This document shows positions 5,555-11,159 of a stretch of DNA of 11,159 bases, piece after piece (positions within the stretch are counted from its first letter, which is position 1; each line of letters begins with the position of its first letter). Under the pieces are notes generated by a model, which searched no databases, was not told the origin of the DNA, and saw nothing but the letters and a program-made list of their open reading frames with translations. The position numbers and the translations under genes are program-made. This DNA is from GCA-2687515 sp963582805 (GTDB lineage Bacteria > Pseudomonadota > Alphaproteobacteria > Rhodospirillales > UBA2165), in assembly GCA_963582805.1 (NCBI GenBank), contig CAUZTZ010000118.1:1-11159 (forward strand). Reading direction: 5' to 3'.

Positions 5555-5578
5555 TAAGGAAATACATAAGGAAGTACA
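5555..5578 (+). promoter_or_regulatory. Tandemly duplicated ribosome-binding site
   Basis: TAAGGAAATACA (5555-5566) is followed directly by TAAGGAAGTACA (5567-5578), a 12-bp tandem duplication with one mismatch that abuts the ATG of the UbiD-type gene at 5579. Each unit carries an AAGGAA Shine-Dalgarno-like core, so the leader has two candidate ribosome-binding sites 12 nt apart. The proximal one has usual spacing. Confidence 0.55.
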
Positions 5579-7048
5579 ATGGACGACCAAGTTAGAAACA
5601 CCTCTTTCGGCGCGTACCAGACGCCGCACAAGGATTTGCGCGAATGGCTCGGCCGCATCGAGGGCATCGGCGAGTTGAAAGTGGTCAAGGGCGCCGACTG
5701 GAACCTGGAAATGGGCGCCATCGCCGAGATGATCTATCACGACAAGCCCGATAACCCGCCGGCCATTTTGTTCGAGGAAATTCCCGGCTATCCGAAAGAC
5801 TTCAAGGTTTTAAGCGGCATGACCGCGTCCGCCGGCCGGCTCGCCGTTACGCTCGGTTTCGACAAGCCGAAGGGCTCCATGGACGTGGTGCAATCCTACC
5901 GGGACCGCTTAAAAGATTTCACGCTGCACGACGCAAACCATGTGGAGACCGGCGCGGTGCTGGAAAATATCGACCGGGACGACGATGTGGATCTTTATAA
6001 ATTCCCGGTGCCGTTCCTGCACGAAGAAGACGGCGGCCGCTATATCGGCACCGGCGATCTGGTGATCATGCGCGATCCGGACGACGATTGGGTCAATCTC
6101 GGCACCTACCGGGTTGTGGTCCATGATAAGAATACGGTCGGGCTTTGGATGAGCCCGGGCAAGCATGGCCGCCTGATCCGGGAGAAATATTTCAGGGAAG
6201 GCAAACCCTGCCCGGTGATGATCAGTTGCGGCCACGATCCGTTATTGTTTTTGTCGTCGGGCAACGAGGTGGCCTACGGCACCGGCGAGTTCGCCCATGC
6301 CGGCGGCCACCGGGGCCAGCCCTTCGATGTGATCGCCGGCGAGCTGACCGGTCTGCCCATGCCCGCCGATGCGGAGATCGTTTTGGAAGGCGAGATTTTG
6401 CCCGACGAAGAGCGCCCCGAAGGACCGTTCGGCGAGTGGACCGGCTATTACGCCAGCGCCGTGCGCACCGATCCGATTGTCCGCATCAAGCGGGTCTATT
6501 ACCGCAACGGGCCGATCATGACCATGGCCCGGCCGGGCCGGCCGCCCGCCGACTACACCTTTTCCAAATGCGTGGTCAAATCGGCGTTGATCTGGGATCA
6601 GGTGGAAAAGGCCGGCCTGCCTGGCGTGGCTGGGGTCTGGAGCCATATTTCCGGCGGCGGGCGCCTGTTCAACGTGATTTCCATCAAACAGGCCTATGGC
6701 GGCCACGCCAAGCAGGCGCTTCTGCTGGCCGCCGGCGCCCATGCGGGCAACTATCTCGGCCGCTGGGTAGTGGTGGTCGATGAAGATATTGATCCGTCCA
6801 ATCTTTTTGATGTCAACTGGGCGATGAATTCCCGCTGCGATCCGGCCGAGGATATCGATATTGTGCGCGGCACCTGGTCGGGCGCCCTGGATCCCCGCAA
6901 ACGGGTTGGCGATAATCTGAATTCCCGCGCCCTGGTGGACGCCTGCCGGCCCTTCGAGTGGATCGACGATTTCCCCCACGTCGCCGAATCCAGCCCCGAA
7001 CTAATGGAGGCCACCATCGATAAATGGGGCCACCTGCTGGACGACTGA
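5579..7048 (+). CDS. UbiD-family prenylated-FMN-dependent (de)carboxylase
   Basis: This 489-residue protein has the usual length of UbiD/Fdc enzymes, which add or remove CO2 on aromatic or alpha,beta-unsaturated acids using prenylated FMN. The catalytic Glu-Arg-Glu set seems intact: Arg178 in NLGTYRVVVHDKNTVGLWM, and Glu281 and Glu286 in PEGPFGEWTGYY. Their spacing closely matches the Arg173, Glu277 and Glu282 of Aspergillus Fdc1. The N-terminal domain begins DLREWLGRIEGIGELKVVKG, a typical UbiD opening. The ATG at 5579 follows AAGGAAG. It is followed after 1 nt by the first cupin gene, implying translational coupling. No UbiX-type prenyltransferase is in the window, so prFMN must be supplied from elsewhere. 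The catabolic neighbours and the lack of ubiquinone genes argue against a role in ubiquinone synthesis. The likely job is decarboxylation of an imported aromatic or enoic acid; the substrate is unknown. Confidence 0.92.
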   Translation: MDDQVRNTSFGAYQTPHKDLREWLGRIEGIGELKVVKGADWNLEMGAIAEMIYHDKPDNPPAILFEEIPGYPKDFKVLSGMTASAGRLAVTLGFDKPKGSMDVVQSYRDRLKDFTLHDANHVETGAVLENIDRDDDVDLYKFPVPFLHEEDGGRYIGTGDLVIMRDPDDDWVNLGTYRVVVHDKNTVGLWMSPGKHGRLIREKYFREGKPCPVMISCGHDPLLFLSSGNEVAYGTGEFAHAGGHRGQPFDVIAGELTGLPMPADAEIVLEGEILPDEERPEGPFGEWTGYYASAVRTDPIVRIKRVYYRNGPIMTMARPGRPPADYTFSKCVVKSALIWDQVEKAGLPGVAGVWSHISGGGRLFNVISIKQAYGGHAKQALLLAAGAHAGNYLGRWVVVVDEDIDPSNLFDVNWAMNSRCDPAEDIDIVRGTWSGALDPRKRVGDNLNSRALVDACRPFEWIDDFPHVAESSPELMEATIDKWGHLLDD

Positions 7049-7049
7049 T

Positions 7050-7673
7050 ATGGCCGAAGACGAAAACGATCACGGCGACGGCGGCGACACCGGCCACAAC
7101 CGGGTGTTCTCGCTGATCGGCCATAATGTGATTTCCGATCAGGCGCACGAGGAAAAATTCGAGCGCTGGTCAAAGAAGCGCACCTTCGTGCGCGCCCTCG
7201 AAGGCACCTATGGAGATTTGGTGGAGGAGTTGTTCACCCAGCCCCGGGTCTATTCCACGTCCGATCTGGAATGGAAGGGCGGGCCCCAATATTACGGCAA
7301 GAAGGTGATCAACCCGCAGGCCACCAAAGTGGCGCAATCCATCGAATGCCACGTGGATGTCTATTCGCCGGGCGGGCACTCACAGAAACACGGCCATATG
7401 AACAGCGCCGTCTTCTATATCCTGAAGGGCAAGGGCTTCGATATCCACGACGGCGAGCGCTACGATTGGCAGGCCGGCGACGCGGTGATTGTCGAAAACG
7501 CCTGCGTGCACGAACACTGCAACACGGAATCGGACGAAGAGGCCGTGGTCCTGGTGTTCAAGGCCAAGCCGTTGTTCCTGTTCATGCATATGCTGTTCCA
7601 GAAGATGGTGCGCTACCCGCCCAAGGACCCGGCCAAAGGGTTCGAGGACTGGTCGCCGCCCAAGGATATATAA
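7050..7673 (+). CDS. Cupin-domain protein, degenerate motif 1
   Basis: This 207-residue protein has a hydrophilic acidic N-terminus and one central cupin barrel (about residues 98-175). Motif 1 is GGHSQKHGHMNSAVFYILKG, with metal-ligand candidates His114 and His116 but no Glu at the usual position (Ala/Val instead). Motif 2 is GDAVIVENACVHEHCN, keeping Gly143, His154 and Asn158 but with Glu and Ala in place of the usual Pro and Gly. A three-histidine metal site, as in several cupin dioxygenases, is plausible. A hydrophobic segment PLFLFMHMLF (174-183) follows the barrel. It starts 1 nt after the UbiD stop codon and ends 4 nt before the second cupin gene, so all three are surely co-translated. 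It may be a partner or accessory of the decarboxylase, a ring-modifying dioxygenase or isomerase, or a regulator; I cannot tell which. Confidence 0.8.
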   Translation: MAEDENDHGDGGDTGHNRVFSLIGHNVISDQAHEEKFERWSKKRTFVRALEGTYGDLVEELFTQPRVYSTSDLEWKGGPQYYGKKVINPQATKVAQSIECHVDVYSPGGHSQKHGHMNSAVFYILKGKGFDIHDGERYDWQAGDAVIVENACVHEHCNTESDEEAVVLVFKAKPLFLFMHMLFQKMVRYPPKDPAKGFEDWSPPKDI

Positions 7674-7677
7674 GCCC

Positions 7678-8241
7678 ATGGCATCCATCGACGATCCGAT
7701 GCGCGCCCGCCTGATGGGCGAGGAAGCCGATTTTTACGCCGAAGCCTTGAAGGCCTCGAAGGCGTTTCGCACCGATTATGCCGGCCGAGCTAAAATCATC
7801 AAAAGCCAGGACATGCCGTTCGAGAACTCTCCGGATGGGCTGATCAAACATGTCATCAACGAGAAAATGGATACCGCAGAGAACTGCGTCGATGCCTATA
7901 TGCAGTTCCTGAAACCCGGCGCCCGATCCGGCAAGCACCGGCATTTGAGCGAGGAGCTGGTGTTCATTCTGGAAGGCGCCGGCCATGATCTTCATTGGGA
8001 CGTGAAGTTCGAGGTCGACGAAGAATTCGAATGGGAATGGGATACCGAGCCCAAGCGTTTCGATTGGAAGGCCGGCGACTTCGTCTATATCCCGCCTTAT
8101 TGCGCCCACCAGCATTTCGCTGGCCTGGATGGCGACGCGCGCTTCCTCTGCCTGACAAGCCGCATCGTCAAGGCCATGGGCTTCGACTGGTTCGATCAGC
8201 TGGAGAACGCCCCGGAGTATGACGGGGATTTAACGGGCTAG
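7678..8241 (+). CDS. Cupin-domain protein with canonical motif 1
   Basis: This 187-residue protein has a cupin barrel at about residues 72-162. Motif 1, GARSGKHRHLSEELVFILEG, is textbook: His87, His89 and Glu93, with Gly at the expected place. Motif 2, GDFVYIPPYCAHQHF, supplies His144. Together they give the 3-His/1-Glu metal site of iron, manganese or nickel cupins. A very acidic insertion with many Glu, Asp and Trp residues (107-130) separates the two motifs. The ATG at 7678 follows the previous stop by 4 nt, with AAGGA about 11 nt upstream. An upstream in-frame extension overlaps the first cupin gene and lacks family features, so I rejected it. The two cupins are not close duplicates: they share barrel order but differ in metal ligands. 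Being last in the coupled UbiD-cupin-cupin block suggests a step tied to decarboxylation, such as ring oxygenation. Confidence 0.85.
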   Translation: MASIDDPMRARLMGEEADFYAEALKASKAFRTDYAGRAKIIKSQDMPFENSPDGLIKHVINEKMDTAENCVDAYMQFLKPGARSGKHRHLSEELVFILEGAGHDLHWDVKFEVDEEFEWEWDTEPKRFDWKAGDFVYIPPYCAHQHFAGLDGDARFLCLTSRIVKAMGFDWFDQLENAPEYDGDLTG

Positions 8242-8332
8242 GGATTTATTTCCTTTATGCGGGCCGCAATATTCCCTAAGCTTCTCGCCAATAACCAATA
8301 AACAGCACATCTTAGATGGGAGGAATTGAACC

Positions 8333-9616
8333 ATGCATACATCGGTCAAATTTGGAATGATCGGCCTCGCCGGGCTGGCCCTCGCCAGCTTTGCCACCGC
8401 GCCGGCCCAGGCTCAATCGGTTGCCGAATTTTACAAAGGCAAGCGGATCACCCTTTGGGTCGGCTATTCGCCGGGCGGCGGCTACGATACTTATGCCCGC
8501 ACCGTGGCCCGCCACATGGGCAAGCATATCCCGGGAAACCCTAAAATTGTCGCCAAGAACCGGGTCGGCGCCGGCAGCCTTTTAGCCACCAACGAGCTTT
8601 ATAATCTGTATCCGCAAGACGGCACCGCCATCGGCATCGTTGGCCGCGGCATGCCCATGGCGCCGCTGCTCGGCAACAAGGCGGCCAAGTTCGATGCGTC
8701 CAAGTTCAACTATCTCGGCAGCGCCAATAACGAGGTTAGCGTCTGCGTATCCTGGGCCAAAACCGGTATCACCCATTGGAAGCAATTATTGACCCAGGAG
8801 CTGATCGTCGGCGGCACCGGGCCGGACGCCGATACCGATACGTTTCCCAAGGTCATGAACAACATCCTCGGCACCAAGATGCGGCTGGTCACCGGTTATC
8901 CCGGCGGCACCGACGTTAATTTCGCGGTCGAGCGGGGCGAGTTGACGGGCCGCTGCGGCTATTCCTGGAGCAGCCTGAAATCCAGAAAGGCCGACTGGAT
9001 CCGCGACAAAAAAGTGAACATCCTGGTGCAGATGTCGACCGCCAAGCATCCGGAAATGCCGGACGTTCCGTTCATCATGGATTTGGCCAAGACCGATCTG
9101 GACCGCAAAGTGTTCCAGTTCATCTTCGCCCGCCAAGCCTGGGGCCGGCCGTTCCTGGCGCCGCCCAACGTGCCGGCTGATCGGGTCAAGGCGCTGCAAA
9201 CCGCCTTCATGGCCACCATGAGCGATCCCGCCTACGTCTCCGACGCCAAGAAGCAGAAACTGGAAGTGGCACCCATATCGGGGCCCAAAATCGCCGAACT
9301 GATGGCCAAGCTCTACGCGTCGCCGAAAGACATCGTCGAAGCGGCGAAACGGGCGCAGAGCAGCGACACCAAAACCAATGTGTCGAAGGCCGTCATTCCG
9401 GTCGAGACCGTCAAGGGCAAGATCACCAAGATCAAGCGCGGCGGGCGCAGCGTTTCGTTTGCCGGCGGCAAGGTCAAACGCTCAATCTCGGTGAGCGGGC
9501 GGCGCACCAAGGTCTCCATCGGCGGCGCCAAGGCCAAGCGTAAGGCGCTCAAAGTGGGCATGAGCTGCGAGTTCACGTTCCAGGGCTCCAAGGGCAAGGC
9601 GATAACCTGCGGCTGA
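8333..9616 (+). CDS. TTT-family periplasmic solute-binding protein (TctC/Bug) with extra C-terminal domain
   Basis: This 427-residue exported protein has a signal peptide (positive VKF, hydrophobic core 8-22, APAQA|QS cleavage after about residue 27). It then has the Bug/TctC binding fold: YKGKRITLWVGYSPGGGYDT, where Bug proteins have a similar PGG loop that contacts carboxylates, then VGAGSLLATN, LYPQDGTAIGIV and GYPGGTDVNFAVERGE. Such proteins capture organic acids for the TctAB membrane pump, and some (TphC) bind terephthalate. Usual Bug length is about 320-330. Here a basic 73-residue extension (355-427) follows, rich in short beta-strand-like segments with Gly, Lys and Arg, and with Cys412 and Cys426 that could form a disulfide. 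The ATG at 8333 follows GGGAGGAA at 7 nt. It lies 91 nt after the cupin genes and 71 nt before tctA. The imported substrate is presumably that of the decarboxylases (inference). Confidence 0.88.
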   Translation: MHTSVKFGMIGLAGLALASFATAPAQAQSVAEFYKGKRITLWVGYSPGGGYDTYARTVARHMGKHIPGNPKIVAKNRVGAGSLLATNELYNLYPQDGTAIGIVGRGMPMAPLLGNKAAKFDASKFNYLGSANNEVSVCVSWAKTGITHWKQLLTQELIVGGTGPDADTDTFPKVMNNILGTKMRLVTGYPGGTDVNFAVERGELTGRCGYSWSSLKSRKADWIRDKKVNILVQMSTAKHPEMPDVPFIMDLAKTDLDRKVFQFIFARQAWGRPFLAPPNVPADRVKALQTAFMATMSDPAYVSDAKKQKLEVAPISGPKIAELMAKLYASPKDIVEAAKRAQSSDTKTNVSKAVIPVETVKGKITKIKRGGRSVSFAGGKVKRSISVSGRRTKVSIGGAKAKRKALKVGMSCEFTFQGSKGKAITCG

Positions 9617-9632
9617 CCGGGCGATCCAATCA

Positions 9633-9655
9633 GGGGGCGTCCAGGAGGCGCCCCC
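9633..9655 (+). terminator. Intercistronic GC hairpin between binding protein and tctA (attenuator or mRNA-processing site)
   Basis: GGGGGCG (9633-9639) pairs with CGCCCCC (9649-9655) around the loop TCCAGGAGG. It starts 16 nt after the binding-protein stop codon. No U-run follows (GAAGCCCG), so it is a poor intrinsic terminator. Hairpins in this place commonly protect the upstream mRNA and let an operon make more binding protein than membrane permease, and that is the likely role here. The following gene has a weak ribosome-binding site and a seven-codon ORF (ATG at 9675) overlapping its start, which also favours low permease expression. Confidence 0.45.
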
Positions 9656-9687
9656 GAAGCCCGTTTGCCTCTAAATGAAAAGACGCC

Positions 9688-11159
9688 ATGGAAACTGACC
9701 TCCTGGCGATGGCCGCCAAGGCCATCGTTATCATGTCCGACCCGGCGCGCCTGATGTTTCTGGCATTGGGCGTCATCATCGGGCTTGGCATCGGCGTGAT
9801 CCCGGGGCTCGGCGGCATCGTCGGCATGGCGCTGCTGCTGCCCTTCACCTTCGCCATGGACCCGTTTTCCGCCTTTGCGCTTTTGCTCGGCATGGGCTCG
9901 GTCACCACCACCTCTGACACAATCCCCGCCGTCCTGTTTGGCGTGCCCGGAACCACCGGCTCGGCAGCGACAATTCTGGATGGCCATCCGTTGGCGAAAC
10001 AGGGCCAGGCGGGGCGGGCTTTCGGCGCCGCCTACACGGCGTCCTTGATCGGCGGCGTCTTCGGCGCCGCGTTATTGGCCATCTCGATCCCGGTCCTGCG
10101 CCCGATCATGCTGAGCATCGGCTCGCCGCAACTGCTCGCCTTCGCCATCTTCGGCCTGGCCATGGTGGCGGCGCTGTCGGCGGGGGCGCCATTGCGGGGC
10201 CTGGCGGCGGCGGGTTTCGGCATCATGTTTGCCATGGTCGGCTCGGACCCGCAAAGCGGCACCCTGCGCTGGACCATGGAATTTCTTTATCTGTGGGATG
10301 GATTGCCGCTGGTGCCGGTGACGTTGGGGCTATTTGCGCTGCCCGAGCTGGCCGACATGGCCATCGAGCAACGCAGCATCGCCGGCTCATCGGTGCCCGA
10401 TAGCCGCTCCGGCCAGTGGCAGGGCGTGAAGGACACATTCCGCAACAAATGGCTGGTGATCCGGGTGGCGTTCTTGGGCTCGACCCTGGGTGCGGTGCCC
10501 GGTATCGGCGCCGCGGTCATCGACTGGATCGCCTACGGCCACGCCGCCAGAACCGAAAAAGGCGCCGCCGAGACGTTTGGCACCGGCGACATAAGGGGCG
10601 TGCTGGCCTCCGAAGGCGCCAACAACGCCAAGGAAGGCGGCGCCCTGGTGCCGACCATTGCCTTTGGCGTGCCGGGCTCAGCCTCCATGGCGATCTTGCT
10701 CGGCGCCTTCCTGATCCACGGGCTGCAGCCGGGGCCCGACATGCTGACCAAGCACCTGGACGTCACCTATTCGCTGATCTGGAGCGTGGCGCTGGCCAAT
10801 ATACTGGGCGCCGGCATCTGCTTCGGCTTTTCCAACCAATTCGCCAAGATCGCGCTGATCCGCCAGCCGGTAATCATGCCGCTGATCCTGACGGTGATCA
10901 TGATCGGCGCCTTTCAAGGATCGCGCAATTGGGGCGATTTGTTCATCGTGCTGGCCTTCGGCATCCTGGGCTGGATCATGAAGCGTTTGGGCTGGCCGCG
11001 CCCGCCCTTGATATTGGGCTTTGTGCTCGGCGGCATTGTCGAGCGGTTTCTGTTCATCTCGGTCAGCCGCTACGGCGCCGATTTCCTCCTGGACCCATGG
11101 GTCATCATTCTGCTGGCCATCGCGCTCTATGGTTTTTTCCGGCCCTTCTACCGGGAAGT
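9688..11159 (+). CDS. TctA, large membrane subunit of a tripartite tricarboxylate transporter (3' end cut by window)
   Basis: The reading frame stays open from the ATG at 9688 to the window edge (490 codons; family members are about 500). It is a highly hydrophobic polytopic inner-membrane protein. The two homologous halves of TctA are visible: GLGIGVIPGLGG (32-43) with IPAVLFGVPGTTGSAATIL (79-97), and STLGAVPGIGAA (265-276) with VPTIAFGVPGSASMAILLG (321-339), each holding the paired GVPG loops. GDIRGVLASEGANNAKEGGA (300-319) is a family hallmark. It works with TctB and the periplasmic binding protein encoded just upstream, using the ion gradient to import carboxylates. There is no Shine-Dalgarno of note, so translation may depend on the preceding gene. 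No tctB lies between binding protein and tctA; it may follow outside the window or be fused to the C-terminus. Confidence 0.92.
   Translation, partial: METDLLAMAAKAIVIMSDPARLMFLALGVIIGLGIGVIPGLGGIVGMALLLPFTFAMDPFSAFALLLGMGSVTTTSDTIPAVLFGVPGTTGSAATILDGHPLAKQGQAGRAFGAAYTASLIGGVFGAALLAISIPVLRPIMLSIGSPQLLAFAIFGLAMVAALSAGAPLRGLAAAGFGIMFAMVGSDPQSGTLRWTMEFLYLWDGLPLVPVTLGLFALPELADMAIEQRSIAGSSVPDSRSGQWQGVKDTFRNKWLVIRVAFLGSTLGAVPGIGAAVIDWIAYGHAARTEKGAAETFGTGDIRGVLASEGANNAKEGGALVPTIAFGVPGSASMAILLGAFLIHGLQPGPDMLTKHLDVTYSLIWSVALANILGAGICFGFSNQFAKIALIRQPVIMPLILTVIMIGAFQGSRNWGDLFIVLAFGILGWIMKRLGWPRPPLILGFVLGGIVERFLFISVSRYGADFLLDPWVIILLAIALYGFFRPFYRE

Noticed and set aside
6242..6979. 245-codon minus-strand open frame inside the UbiD gene
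   Set aside because: It is an opposite-strand shadow of a gene with intact catalytic residues, with no start signal or family features.
5579..7048. Ubiquinone-biosynthesis UbiD
   Set aside because: The family is the same, but the neighbours are catabolic and transport genes, with no ubiquinone genes, so a biosynthetic label is not supported.
7489..7677. Upstream in-frame extension of the second cupin
   Set aside because: It overlaps the first cupin gene, is Arg/Ser/Pro-rich nonsense-like sequence, and the ATG at 7678 has normal operon spacing and a usable Shine-Dalgarno.
9313..9987. 224-codon minus-strand open frame over the tctC/tctA junction
   Set aside because: It overlaps two well-supported genes antisense, and its His/Asp/Gly/Arg-rich repeats reflect codon shadowing.

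Overview
The window is GC-rich (lower in a few intergenic stretches). Its gene content points to an alphaproteobacterium with a Rhodospirillales-like flavour: a tripartite tricarboxylate transporter (TTT), UbiD- and Pht5-type decarboxylases, and an isolated phage-like small-terminase gene among structured intergenic repeats. The lineage is inferred from gene content and style only; there is no rRNA or other marker gene here.

Left part (1-2633). Positions 1-192 hold three consecutive palindromes. A good sigma70-type promoter (214-241) follows and drives a 3-hydroxyisobutyrate-dehydrogenase-family reductase (284-1183). The next 1.45 kb is an accessory patch. It has an AT-richer gene-poor stretch, a short ORF whose start region resembles that of the next gene, an orphan terminase-small-subunit-like gene (1829-2350) with three 11-residue N-terminal repeats, a five-unit 10-bp C-rich array (2407-2456), and three copies (A, B, C) of a roughly 52-nt structured repeat. 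The repeat's loop is conserved while its stem changes in a base-pair-preserving way.

Right part (2634-11159). This looks like one catabolic and uptake locus. A thiamine-diphosphate-dependent enzyme is transcribed leftward (2634-4427). It diverges from a rightward, closely spaced series: a Pht5-type 4,5-dihydroxyphthalate decarboxylase-like protein, a UbiD-family prFMN-dependent decarboxylase, two different cupins, a TTT periplasmic binding protein with an unusual C-terminal domain, and the large TTT membrane subunit TctA, which runs off the window. No TctB lies between the last two.

Working model (inference): the TTT system imports an aromatic or other unsaturated carboxylate. The two decarboxylases and the cupins (metal-site proteins, possibly dioxygenase-like) process it, and the ThDP enzyme handles a 2-oxo-acid intermediate or a related carboligation. 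The substrate cannot be read from the sequence. The UbiX-type prFMN synthase and any ring-hydroxylating oxygenase are not in this window.
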